Positions 26,013 through 36,446 of a DNA stretch of 64,000 nt are shown here, piece after piece. The stretch comes from Methylobacterium radiotolerans JCM 2831. GTDB lineage: Bacteria > Pseudomonadota > Alphaproteobacteria > Rhizobiales > Beijerinckiaceae. The translations under genes were made by a program, and so were the position numbers. The notes under the pieces are model-generated. The model did not search any database. It saw nothing but the letters and a program-made list of their open reading frames with translations, and was not told the DNA's origin. The stretch spans positions 5,130,001-5,194,000 of the forward strand of contig NC_010505.1 in assembly GCF_000019725.1 (NCBI RefSeq). The letters run 5' to 3'. Within the stretch, counting starts at the first letter, position 1. Each line of letters starts with the position of its first letter.

Positions 26013-27550
26013 TGTCCGGCACGCCGCACTCGCCCGCCGCCGATCGGGTCGCCGCCCTCCTGGCCGACCTGCTGCCGGGCGGCCGCATCGGCAGCGTCGT
26101 GGCCGGCGAGATCCTCGCCGGGACCGGCGCCGCCCTCGATCTCACCAACCCCGCCGACGGCGGCGTGCTCGCGACCTTCGCCGATGCCGGCCCGTCGGTC
26201 GTCGAGGCCGCCATGGCGGCGGCCCGCGACGCCCAGCGCGCGTGGTGGGGCATGAGCGCCGCCGCCCGCGGCCGCGCGCTGTGGGCGGTCGCCGCCCTGG
26301 TCCGGCAGCACGCCGCGGCTCTGGCCGAGCTGGAGACCCTCTCGGCCGGCAAGCCGATCCGCGACACGCGCGGCGAGGTCGCCAAGGTCGCCGAGATGTT
26401 CGAGTACTACGCCGGCTGGTGCGACAAGCTCCACGGCGACGTCATCCCGGTCCCGACCTCGCACCTGAACTACACCCGCCACGAGCCGTTCGGCACCGTG
26501 GTGCAGATCACCCCCTGGAACGCCCCGATCTTCACCGCGGGCTGGCAGATCGCGCCGGCGCTCTGCGCCGGCAACGCCGTGGTGCTGAAGCCCTCCGAGC
26601 TGACGCCCCTGACCTCGCTGGCGCTGGGCCTGCTCTGCGACCGGGCCGAGGGGATGCCCCGCGGCCTCGTCTCGGTGCTGGCGGGCGCCGGCCCGACCAC
26701 CGGCGCCGCCGCGGTGGCCCATCCCGAGACCCGGCTGGTCGTGTTCGTCGGCTCGGCCGAGGCCGGTGCGCAGATCGCCGCCGCGGCGGCCCGCGCCATC
26801 GTGCCGAGCGTGCTGGAACTCGGCGGCAAGTCGGCCAACATCGTGTTCGCCGACGCCGATCTCGACCGGGCGCTGATCGGCGCGCAGGCCGCGATCTTCG
26901 GCGGCGCCGGGCAGAGCTGCGTGGCCGGCTCCCGGCTCCTCGTGCACCGCTCGATCCACGCGTCCTTCGTCGAGCGCCTGTCCCACGCCGCCGCGCGCAT
27001 CCCGGTCGGCGCGCCGGCCGACCCGGCGACGCAGATCGGCCCGATCAACAACCGGCGCCAGCGGGACAAGATCGCCGCCATGGTCGAGGCCGCCGCGGGG
27101 GCGGGGGCGACGATCGCGGCGGGCGGGGCCTGCCCCGCAGCCCTGCGGGACACGGGCGGCTTCTACTACGGCCCGACCATCGTGGACGGCGTCGCGCCGG
27201 ACGCCGCGATCGCCCGGGAGGAGGTGTTCGGCCCGGTCCTGGCGGTCCTGCCGTTCGACGGCGAGGACGAGGCGGTCGCGCTGGCCAACGGCACGCCCTA
27301 CGGCCTCGCCGGCGCGGTCTGGACCGGCGACGGCGGGCGCGGCCACCGCGTCGCGGCGGCTTTGCGGGCCGGCACCGTCTGGGTCAACGGCTACAAGACC
27401 ATCAACGTGGCCTCGCCCTTCGGCGGCTTCGGCCGCTCGGGCTTCGGCCGCTCCTCGGGCCGCGAGGCGCTGATGGCCTACACCCAGACCAAGAGCGTCT
27501 GGGTCGAGACCGCCGCCGCGCCGGCCGTGACCTTCGGCTACGTGGGCTGA
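26012..27550 (+). CDS. NAD(P)-dependent aldehyde dehydrogenase
   Basis: The 512-residue class 3/betaine-aldehyde-type dehydrogenase has N170 (VVQITPWNAPI), a cofactor loop at VFVGSAEAGAQIA, general base E269 (LELGGKSANIVF) and nucleophile C303 (GGAGQSCVAGSRLLV). The C-terminal motif EEVFGPVLAVLPFD and the FGGFGRSGFGRSSG signature are present. Translation is coupled to the preceding dehydrogenase. It probably oxidises the aldehyde produced there. Confidence 0.92.
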   Translation: MSGTPHSPAADRVAALLADLLPGGRIGSVVAGEILAGTGAALDLTNPADGGVLATFADAGPSVVEAAMAAARDAQRAWWGMSAAARGRALWAVAALVRQHAAALAELETLSAGKPIRDTRGEVAKVAEMFEYYAGWCDKLHGDVIPVPTSHLNYTRHEPFGTVVQITPWNAPIFTAGWQIAPALCAGNAVVLKPSELTPLTSLALGLLCDRAEGMPRGLVSVLAGAGPTTGAAAVAHPETRLVVFVGSAEAGAQIAAAAARAIVPSVLELGGKSANIVFADADLDRALIGAQAAIFGGAGQSCVAGSRLLVHRSIHASFVERLSHAAARIPVGAPADPATQIGPINNRRQRDKIAAMVEAAAGAGATIAAGGACPAALRDTGGFYYGPTIVDGVAPDAAIAREEVFGPVLAVLPFDGEDEAVALANGTPYGLAGAVWTGDGGRGHRVAAALRAGTVWVNGYKTINVASPFGGFGRSGFGRSSGREALMAYTQTKSVWVETAAAPAVTFGYVG

Positions 27551-27650
27551 GCCCGACGCCGGGCGGACCGTTCGACAGGATCAAGCGACAAGACCGGCGA
27601 TCAAGACCGGCAGGCGGAGCAACAGGCAGGCCCGAGCAGGGCAGGGGAGA

Positions 27651-29033
27651 ATGACGATGGCGGGCGAACTCTATGCGGCGGAGGCGAGACCGGTCGCGCC
27701 CGCCGTCTCGGGCGGCGGGAAGCTGACGCTGTTCCTGCTCGCCCTGGTCATCGTCGTCATCGCGGAGGCGATCGGCAACGTCAGCATCCCGGTGGGGTCG
27801 GGCAAGATCGTGCTGCTCCCGCTGCTCTGGGCCCTGCTGCTGGGCGGCGCGCTGGGGCTGATGAGCCCGCGCCTGCCCGCGCCGCTGCGGCTGTCGGGCG
27901 CCCTGCAGAACGCGGCCGGCGCCTACCTGCAGCCGGCGCTCCTGATCTTCATCGCCAAGCTCGGCCTGCTCGTCGGCGGGTCGCTGCCGAAGATCCTGGC
28001 CTCGGGCTGGGCCCTGGCCTTCCAGGAGTTCGGCCACTTCTTCGGCACGATGGTGTTCGGCCTGCCGGTCGCGCTCCTGCTCGGCATCAAGCGCGAGGCG
28101 ATCGGCGCGACCTTCTCGGTCGGCCGCGAGCCGAGCCTCGCCATCATCGGCGAGCGCTACGGCATGGATTCGCCGGAGGGGCGCGGCGTGCTGGCCGAGT
28201 ACCTGACCGGCACGGTGTTCGGCGCGGTGTTCATCGCCCTGCTGGCCGGGCTGGTCACCAGCCTCGGGATCTTCAACCCGCTGGCGCTGGCGATGGGCGC
28301 CGGCGTCGGCTCCGGCAGCATGATGGCCGCGGCCTCGGGGGCGATCGCGGCCCAGCAGACGCCCGAGATCGCCAAGGACGTCGCCACCTTCGCGGCGGCC
28401 AGCAACCTCGTCACCACCACGATCGGCACGTACTTCACGCTGTTCCTGTCGCTGCCCTTCACGATCTGGGCCTACGGCAAGCTGGAGCCGATCCTCGGCC
28501 GCAACCGGCCGGACGCCGCCCGCCCGGCGGCCGCCGACCCGCAGGGCGCCGCGCAGGCGGCCGCGCCGGCCCATCAGGAGGTGCGGATCGGCCTCGGCGA
28601 GACCGTGCTCGCCTGGATCCTGATCGGCGCCTACGGGCTCATCGGCAACTGGCTCACCTACGGCGTCGTCCCCGACGCGCAGGTCGTGGCCGGGATGGCG
28701 ATCATCATCGGCACCGTGCTCGCCGGCTGGGGCCTCTACCTGCTCCTCGGCCGGCGCCTGCCCGCCGTCCTCTGGGTCTCGATCATCGGCATGGCGCTGA
28801 CCTATCCCGGCACGCCCTACGCCGCCGAGATCACCGCCCTGACCGGCAAGCTCAACTTCCTGGCGCTGGCCACGCCGATCCTGACCTTCGCGGGGCTCTC
28901 GGTCGCCAAGGACGTGCCCGCCTTCCGCCGCCTCGGCTGGCGGATCGTCGTGGTCTCGTTCATGGCCAATGCCGGGACCTTCCTCGGCGCGGTCCTGATC
29001 GCCCAGTTCTTCATGCACGCCCCGCTGGGGTGA
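27651..29033 (+). CDS. DUF3100-family membrane transporter-like protein
   Basis: The 460-residue polytopic membrane protein has about 11-12 hydrophobic segments, for example LFLLALVIVVIAEAIG, VLLPLLWALLLGGALGLM, GVLAEYLTGTVFGAVFIALLAGLVTSLGI and VAGMAIIIGTVLAGWGLYLLLG. A cytoplasmic Pro/Ala-rich loop at about 283-310 splits the two halves. The FSVGREPSLAIIGERYGM segment and the GAGVGSGSMMAAASGAI motif are typical of DUF3100 proteins, presumed metabolite carriers. It sits between the dehydrogenases and an M20 hydrolase, so it probably imports their substrate. GGGGA precedes the ATG. Confidence 0.8.
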   Translation: MTMAGELYAAEARPVAPAVSGGGKLTLFLLALVIVVIAEAIGNVSIPVGSGKIVLLPLLWALLLGGALGLMSPRLPAPLRLSGALQNAAGAYLQPALLIFIAKLGLLVGGSLPKILASGWALAFQEFGHFFGTMVFGLPVALLLGIKREAIGATFSVGREPSLAIIGERYGMDSPEGRGVLAEYLTGTVFGAVFIALLAGLVTSLGIFNPLALAMGAGVGSGSMMAAASGAIAAQQTPEIAKDVATFAAASNLVTTTIGTYFTLFLSLPFTIWAYGKLEPILGRNRPDAARPAAADPQGAAQAAAPAHQEVRIGLGETVLAWILIGAYGLIGNWLTYGVVPDAQVVAGMAIIIGTVLAGWGLYLLLGRRLPAVLWVSIIGMALTYPGTPYAAEITALTGKLNFLALATPILTFAGLSVAKDVPAFRRLGWRIVVVSFMANAGTFLGAVLIAQFFMHAPLG

Positions 29034-29110
29034 ACCGCCGCGCCGATCGGCGTAGGGTCCGGACGGGGGATCGAGGCGCTCCGGCAGCGCCGGCATTTGA
29101 GAGAGGTCGC

Positions 29111-30265
29111 ATGGGCATCGAGGCGGAGACCGTGGAGCGGATGGTCGCGTGGCGGCGCGACCTGCACGCCCACCCCGAGCTGGCCTTCCAGGAGGTCCGC
29201 ACGGCGGAGCTCGTCGCCCGGGAACTGGCCGCCTGCGGCCTCTCGGTGAAGACCGGGCTCGGCCGCACCGGCGTGGTCGGGACCCTGAGCCGGGGCGACG
29301 GGCCGACCGTCGGCCTGCGGGCCGACATGGACGCCCTGCCCATCCAGGAGGCGACGGGCGCGAGTTACGCCTCCCGGACGCCCGGCGTGATGCATGCCTG
29401 CGGGCACGACGGCCACGTGGCGATGCTGCTCGGCGCGGCGCGGCACCTCGCGTCGCGCACCGACCTCTCCGGCACGGTGCACTTCATCTTCCAGCCGGCG
29501 GAGGAGTGCGAGGGCGGCGGGCGCGCCATGGTCGAGGACGGCCTGTTCCGGCTGTTCCCGTGCGATTCCGTCTACGGCCTGCACAACTGGCCGGGCCTGC
29601 CGCTGGGGACCTTCGCGACCCGGGTCGGCGCCATCATGGCCTCCCTCGACACGTTCGAGATCACGGTCGCCGGGTTCGGGACCCACGCGGCCATGCCGGA
29701 GCGCGGCACCGACACGCTGGTGGTCGCTTCCGAGATCGTCCTCGCCCTGCAGACCATCGTGAGCCGCCGGATCGCCCCGACGGACCCGGTCGTGCTCAGC
29801 GTCACGCAGATCCACGGCGGCGACGCCTACAACGTCATCCCCGACCGCGCGGTCATCCGCGGCACGGTCCGGTGCCTGGACGAGGCCGTGCGCAAGCGCG
29901 TCGCGGAGCTCGTCGCGGCCATCGCGGGCGGGACGGCCGGCACGCACGGCGCCCGCGCCGAGGTGGACTACCGGTTCGGGTACCCCGCCACCGTCAACAC
30001 CGCCGACGCCGTCGGCACCGCCCTGGAGGCGGCCGGGACCGTCCCGGACATCACCGCGCGCCGCGGCGAGGTCGGACCCTCCATGGCGTCGGAGGATTTC
30101 GCCTACATGCTCCTGGCCTGTCCCGGCGCCTATGCCTGGATCGGGACCGACGGGGCGCAGCGGAGCCTGCCGCTCCACAATCCGGGCTACGACTTCAACG
30201 ACGAGGCGCTGCCGGTCGGCGCCGCGTACTGGGCCGCGCTGGCGTCGCACAGCCTCAGGCCGTGA
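29111..30265 (+). CDS. M20-family metallohydrolase (aminoacylase/hippurate-hydrolase-like)
   Basis: The 384-residue di-zinc amidohydrolase has LRADMDALPIQE (D-x-D at 72-74), HACGHDGH with C97 and H99, the catalytic pair E131-E132 in QPAEECEGG, and H158 in GLHNWPG. A dimerisation insert (GFGTHAAMPERGTDTLVVASEIVLALQTIVSRR) with the lid histidine completes the family pattern. It cleaves N-acyl amino acids or similar amides in the cytoplasm. A GAGAGAGG ribosome site precedes the ATG. It closes the operon, before a strong hairpin. Confidence 0.9.
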   Translation: MGIEAETVERMVAWRRDLHAHPELAFQEVRTAELVARELAACGLSVKTGLGRTGVVGTLSRGDGPTVGLRADMDALPIQEATGASYASRTPGVMHACGHDGHVAMLLGAARHLASRTDLSGTVHFIFQPAEECEGGGRAMVEDGLFRLFPCDSVYGLHNWPGLPLGTFATRVGAIMASLDTFEITVAGFGTHAAMPERGTDTLVVASEIVLALQTIVSRRIAPTDPVVLSVTQIHGGDAYNVIPDRAVIRGTVRCLDEAVRKRVAELVAAIAGGTAGTHGARAEVDYRFGYPATVNTADAVGTALEAAGTVPDITARRGEVGPSMASEDFAYMLLACPGAYAWIGTDGAQRSLPLHNPGYDFNDEALPVGAAYWAALASHSLRP

Positions 30266-30279
30266 GGCGAGCGCTCTGA

Positions 30280-30312
30280 GGGACCGCCCGCGCCGGAGGC
30301 GCGGGCGGTCCC
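30280..30312. terminator. Bidirectional terminator hairpin between the M20 gene and katG
   Basis: A perfect 15-base stem (GGGACCGCCCGCGCC and its exact complement) closes on a 3-base GGA loop, placed 14 bases after the M20 stop and 11 bases before the katG stop. The genes converge here. There is no long T-run, but stem strength and position strongly suggest transcription termination on both strands. Confidence 0.75.
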
Positions 30313-30323
30313 GATGGCGGGTC

Positions 30324-32642
<2,319 letters not shown>

Positions 32643-33028
32643 CGAGTGGTCCCCCTTGGGTGTTGCGCGACGACCGGGCGCGCGGGGCTCGGACGTCGAC
32701 GGCGTTGGGCGGTGCAGGCGGTCCGAACCCTCAGGCGCTTCCCGTCGCGCTCGAGCCTCGTGACGAAATGAGGCGGTTCCCGGCGGGATCAAGTTCGGGT
32801 CGCCGAAGTCTTGCCCGGGTGCCCGGTCGACGACCGCGCAATGATCGCGATGACGTTGTCGCGATCAGCCCTGTCGCCGGCATCGCCGAGCGACGGCGTC
32901 GACTCGACGTCGACGCGGGCCCGCGCCCGGGCATTACCCTTCGTCTTGGGGGCGTCGTCGAGCGTCATGAGGGACGTCTCGGCTCCCCTCGAAGGCCGGG
33001 CGAGGCCGCCGGTGCCCGTCGTCGTGGG
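32643..33028. promoter_or_regulatory. katG upstream region with two long inverted repeats
   Basis: No gene is evident in these 386 bases. Two perfect dyads occur: TGATCGCGA-N8-TCGCGATCA (32842-32867, 9-bp arms) and GCGTCGAC-TCGAC-GTCGACGC (32896-32916, 8-bp arms). They lie 200-275 bases upstream of katG and 113-187 bases beyond the stop of the small membrane gene, also on minus. They may be operators for katG or terminators of that gene, though neither has a T-run. Confidence 0.45.
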
Positions 33029-33268
33029 TCAGGGCGCGGACCGCGGGCCGGACGGCGCGGCGCCCGCGCCGCTCCCGGAGCCGGTGACGGCCGTGCGGGC
33101 GGCGGCCTGGCTCTGGCTGGCGTAATCGGGCGGCGCGGTCTCACCCTGCCAGATCATCAGCCCGGCCAGGGCGGCGATCATGAGCCCCACGCTGACGAGC
33201 AGCACGACCAGCACCGGCCTGCCGCGCCGGCCCTGTCGGCTCTCCTGGGCCGTGTGACGTTCGACCAT
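33029..33268 (-). CDS. Small single-pass membrane protein of unknown function
   Basis: The 79-residue protein has a basic N-terminus (MVERHTAQESRQGRRGRP), one transmembrane helix (VLVVLLVSVGLMIAALAGLMIW, about residues 19-40) and a Ser/Gly/Ala-rich tail that would lie outside the cytoplasm by the positive-inside rule. There is no recognised domain. It is divergent from gntR and precedes katG on the same strand at 386 bases. Coding status is supported by the well-formed membrane segment and start. Confidence 0.6.
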   Translation of the reverse strand: MVERHTAQESRQGRRGRPVLVVLLVSVGLMIAALAGLMIWQGETAPPDYASQSQAAARTAVTGSGSGAGAAPSGPRSAP

Positions 33269-33409
33269 CCGCGCCTCGCTGGAGGTTGGTTCCGGGAAAT
33301 CCCGGCGAGAACCCGCGACCCCGCGGATAGGTCCAGTCCTGCGACGCTGTGGACCGGCCCCTCGGGCACGCCGACACCGCTGTGCCACCCATTGGCGTCT
33401 GCCGGCGTT

Positions 33410-33433
33410 GGTCATACAGTCATACACATGACC
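33410..33433. promoter_or_regulatory. TCAT/ATGA dyad overlapping the gntR start
   Basis: GGTCAT (33410-33415) and ATGACC (33428-33433) flank a repeated GTCATAC, and an inner TCAT-ACAC-ATGA dyad (33420-33431) overlaps the ATG of gntR. It shares TCAT/ATGA ends with the palindrome before the first MFS gene and may be the autoregulatory site. Confidence 0.4.
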
Positions 33434-34168
33434 GCAACGTCCGCGCCGCAGCCCGATCTCCGTCTGCCGCTCTATCAGCGCCTGCGGGACGAGATCGCCT
33501 TCCAGATCGCCAGCAACGTCTGGCGCTCGGGCGAGCCGATCCCCACGGAGGCGGAGCTGGCGGCGACCCACCGGGTCGCCATCGGCACCGTGCGCAAGGC
33601 GATCGACGTCCTCGTCGCCGACGGCCTCGTCGAGCGTCAGCAGGGCCGCGGCACCTTCGTGCGGCGGCCGCGCTTCGACCGGTCCCTGTTCCGGTTCTTC
33701 CGGCATCTCGGGCCGGACGGCACGCAGGCGGTGCCGGAGGGGCGGATCCTGTCGCGCGAGGCCCGTCCGGCCCCCGCGGCCGCACGCGAGGCCCTCGGTC
33801 TCGACGCGCGCGGCGCGGCGATCCGCCTGATCCGGACGCGCCACCTGCAGGGCCGCCCGATCCTGTCCGAGGCGATCTGGCTGCCGGCCGCACGGTTCGC
33901 ACCGATCCTGACCGCCCCGCTGACGGAGATCGGCGACCTCCTCTACCCCGCCTACGAGCGCCTCTGCGGCGAGATCGTCGCCCGCGCCGAGGAGACCCTG
34001 ACCGTCGGCATCGCCGACGCGACCGACGCCGAGCGCCTCGAGATCGCGGACGGAGACCCGGTCGTGGTCATCGAGCGCCTCGCCTTCGGCTTCGACGCCC
34101 GCCCGATCGAGTGGCGCGTGACCCGCGGTGCGGCCAAGGACTTCCGGTATCACGTCGACATCCGCTGA
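33428..34168 (+). CDS. GntR-family transcriptional regulator (HutC/UTRA type)
   Basis: The 246-residue regulator has an N-terminal winged helix (LPLYQRLRDEIAFQIASNVWRSGEPIPTEAELAATHRVAIGTVRKAIDVLVADGLVERQQGRGTFV, about residues 13-78) and a C-terminal UTRA effector domain (about 95-245) beginning near GRILSREARPAPAAAREALGL. It probably represses the adjacent transport/hydrolase genes and is relieved by a small ligand. The start codon lies within a short dyad, suggesting autoregulation. Confidence 0.9.
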   Translation: MTATSAPQPDLRLPLYQRLRDEIAFQIASNVWRSGEPIPTEAELAATHRVAIGTVRKAIDVLVADGLVERQQGRGTFVRRPRFDRSLFRFFRHLGPDGTQAVPEGRILSREARPAPAAAREALGLDARGAAIRLIRTRHLQGRPILSEAIWLPAARFAPILTAPLTEIGDLLYPAYERLCGEIVARAEETLTVGIADATDAERLEIADGDPVVVIERLAFGFDARPIEWRVTRGAAKDFRYHVDIR

Positions 34169-34203
34169 GAGGCCGGCGCCTTGACGCGCCGGCGCGCGCG
34201 TGC

Positions 34204-34223
34204 TCATTTATTCATATAAATGA
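34204..34223. promoter_or_regulatory. Perfect palindrome, candidate GntR operator before the MFS gene
   Basis: The element is TCATTTAT-TCAT-ATAAATGA: perfect 8-bp arms around a 4-base centre, AT-only apart from the edges. It lies 35 bases after the gntR stop and 31 bases before the MFS start. Position and symmetry fit a repressor operator overlapping the promoter. Confidence 0.65.
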
Positions 34224-34254
34224 CTAGTCCTCTTCGGAGGGCGGAGGAAAGCCC

Positions 34255-35490
34255 GTGTTCCGCTGGTACCGCGACGTCGGTCCGGCCGAGCGTCGCACCT
34301 TCTGGGCCTGTCTGGGCGGGTGGTCGCTCGACGCCCTGGACGTGCAGATGTTCAGCCTCGCCATCCCCGCGCTGGTCGCGAGCTTCGGGCTCAGCCGCTC
34401 GGAGGCCGGCCTGATCGGCGCGGTCACGCTCGTCGCGGCGGCGCTCGGCGGCTGGCTCGGCGGCCTCGCGGCGGACCGGATCGGCCGCGTCCGGGCCCTC
34501 CAGATCACGGTGCTGTGGTTCGCGGTCGCGACCTTCCTGGCGGCCTTCGCGCAGAGCTTCGCCCAGCTGCTGACCCTGAAGGCGCTGCAGGGGATCGGCT
34601 TCGGCGCCGAGTGGGCGGCCGGCGCCGCGCTGATGGCGGAGGCGATCGGGCCCGAGCACCGCGGCCGGGCGCTGGGCGCTGTGCAGGGGGGCTGGGCCCT
34701 CGGCTGGGGGGCGGCCGTGCTCCTGGCCACCGCGGCCTTCTCGGTGCTGGATCAGGAGACCGCCTGGCGGGCCCTGTTCGCCTGCGGCCTCGCGCCCGCG
34801 CTCCTCCTGCTCTACCTCCGCCGCTCGGTCTCGGAGCCGGCGCGGCCGGTCGGAAGGCCGGCCCGGCCGCCGGCCGGATCGCTCGCGATCTTCGCGCCCG
34901 GCCTGCGCCGGGTCACGGTGCTCGCGACGCTGCTCGGCCTGGGCGCCCACGGGGGCTTCCACGCCCTGTTCACGTGGCTGCCCACCTACCTGAGCGTCGA
35001 GCGCGGCGCCTCGGTCCTCGGCACCGGGCTCTACCTCGCGATCATCATCGCGGCCTTCGGCCTCGGCTGCCTCGTCGCCGGCGGGCTCGTGGACCGGCTC
35101 GGGCGGCGCCGGACGGTGGCGCTCTACGCGGCCGGCTGCATGGCGCTGGTCGTCCTCTACCTGCTGCTGCCGGTCGGCGGCACGGGCCTGCTCCTCCTCG
35201 GGGCCCCCCTCGGCTTCTGCACCGCCGGCATCCCCGCGAGCCTCGCGGCCCTGTTCAGCGAGCTCTTCCCGGACGGCCTGCGCGGGACCGGGATGGGCTT
35301 CTGCTACAACGCCGGCCGCCTCGCCTCCGGCCTGCTGCCCCTCGGCGTCGGCCTGCTCAGCGAGATCCTCGGGCTCGGCCGGGCGATCGGCCTGTCGGCC
35401 CTCGGTGCCTACGGGCTCGTCCTCCTCGCCGTCGCGCTCCTGCCGGATCGGCAGTCCGGCGGCGCGCTGATCCCCCAGACCGTGAGATGA
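34255..35490 (+). CDS. MFS transporter (aromatic-acid/sugar-acid:H+ symporter-like)
   Basis: The 411-residue carrier has about 12 transmembrane helices. The first loop has the MFS signature GGLAADRIGRVRAL, and a matching GGLVDRLGRRRTV occurs in the second half. The early motif WSLDALDVQMFSLAIPAL is typical of the aromatic-acid/sialate-type symporters, with an acidic residue in TM1. The GTG start has GGAGGAAA upstream. Located directly behind the GntR regulator and ahead of a hydrolase, it probably imports that enzyme's substrate class. Confidence 0.88.
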   Translation: MFRWYRDVGPAERRTFWACLGGWSLDALDVQMFSLAIPALVASFGLSRSEAGLIGAVTLVAAALGGWLGGLAADRIGRVRALQITVLWFAVATFLAAFAQSFAQLLTLKALQGIGFGAEWAAGAALMAEAIGPEHRGRALGAVQGGWALGWGAAVLLATAAFSVLDQETAWRALFACGLAPALLLLYLRRSVSEPARPVGRPARPPAGSLAIFAPGLRRVTVLATLLGLGAHGGFHALFTWLPTYLSVERGASVLGTGLYLAIIIAAFGLGCLVAGGLVDRLGRRRTVALYAAGCMALVVLYLLLPVGGTGLLLLGAPLGFCTAGIPASLAALFSELFPDGLRGTGMGFCYNAGRLASGLLPLGVGLLSEILGLGRAIGLSALGAYGLVLLAVALLPDRQSGGALIPQTVR

Positions 35491-35494
35491 TCCG

Positions 35495-36406
35495 ATGAAC
35501 CGGCGCCGCTTCTGCCGCACCCTGCTCGCGGGCGGCGTCACGCTCGCGCTTCCGGCCCGCGGCCGCGCGGCCGGGCCCGGCTCCGCCGCCGACGGCGTGG
35601 CGGCGGTCGACACCCACGCCCACGTCTTCACCCGGTCCCTCACCCTCACGGGGGACCGCCGCTACGCCCCCGACTACGACGCGAGCATCGCCGACTACCG
35701 CGCCATGCTGGACCGGAACGGCATGGCCCGCGGCGTGCTGATCCAGCCGAGCTTCCTCGGTACCGACAACGGCTACATGGTCTCGGCCCTGCGGTCCGCG
35801 CCGGAGCGGCTGCGCGGCATCGCCGTGCTGGCCCCGGAGGCCGAGACCGCCGCGCTGCGCGACCTCGCCGGGCAGGGCGTCGTCGGCCTGCGCCTGAACC
35901 TGATCGGGCGGCCGGACCCGGACTTCGCCGGCCCGGTCTGGCGCGCCCACCTCGCGCGCGTGGCGGATCTCGGCTGGCAGATCGAGGTCCAGGCCGAGGC
36001 GCGGCGCCTCGCGCGGCTGCTGCCGCCGCTGGTCGAGGCGGGCGTCCCCGTCGTGGTCGACCATTTCGGCCGGATCGACCCGGCCCTCGGCATCGCCGAT
36101 CCGGGCTTCGCCGACCTGCTCGGCTTCGGCCGCGGCGGCCGCGTCTGGGTCAAGCTGTCGGGCGCCTACCGCATCGGCAGCGGCGAGGCCGGCCGGCAGA
36201 CGGCGCTGCAGGCCGCCGAGCGCCTGCGCGGCGCCTTCGGGGCGCGGCGCCTGCTCTGGGGCAGCGACTGGCCGCACACGCAGTTCGAGACCCAGGCCAG
36301 CCCCGCCGAGGCCCGGCGCGACCTCGACGCCTGGGTGCCGGACCCGGCCGAGCGCCGGATCGTCCTGGCCGAGACGCCCGCCGAACTCTTCCGCTTCGAC
36401 CGCTAG
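35495..36406 (+). CDS. TIM-barrel metal-dependent hydrolase with Tat-type signal (LigI-like)
   Basis: The 303-residue amidohydrolase-superfamily protein has the metal motif DTHAHVF near residue 39, LIQPSFLGTDN, LRLNLIG, VVVDHFGR and LLWGSDWPHT, the arrangement seen in 2-pyrone-4,6-dicarboxylate lactonase and related hydrolases. The N-terminus MNRRRFCRTLLAGGVTLAL followed by PARGRAAG looks like a twin-arginine export signal, which is unusual for this mostly cytoplasmic family. It starts four bases after the MFS stop, indicating cotranscription. Confidence 0.82.
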   Translation: MNRRRFCRTLLAGGVTLALPARGRAAGPGSAADGVAAVDTHAHVFTRSLTLTGDRRYAPDYDASIADYRAMLDRNGMARGVLIQPSFLGTDNGYMVSALRSAPERLRGIAVLAPEAETAALRDLAGQGVVGLRLNLIGRPDPDFAGPVWRAHLARVADLGWQIEVQAEARRLARLLPPLVEAGVPVVVDHFGRIDPALGIADPGFADLLGFGRGGRVWVKLSGAYRIGSGEAGRQTALQAAERLRGAFGARRLLWGSDWPHTQFETQASPAEARRDLDAWVPDPAERRIVLAETPAELFRFDR

Positions 36407-36446
36407 GCCGGGGCGCGCCCGCCCGAATTCCAGCGAGGACAGGACC

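Noticed and set aside
27402..29096. A 564-residue open frame opposite the DUF3100 gene
   Set aside because: It is a charged low-complexity shadow of a membrane-protein gene.
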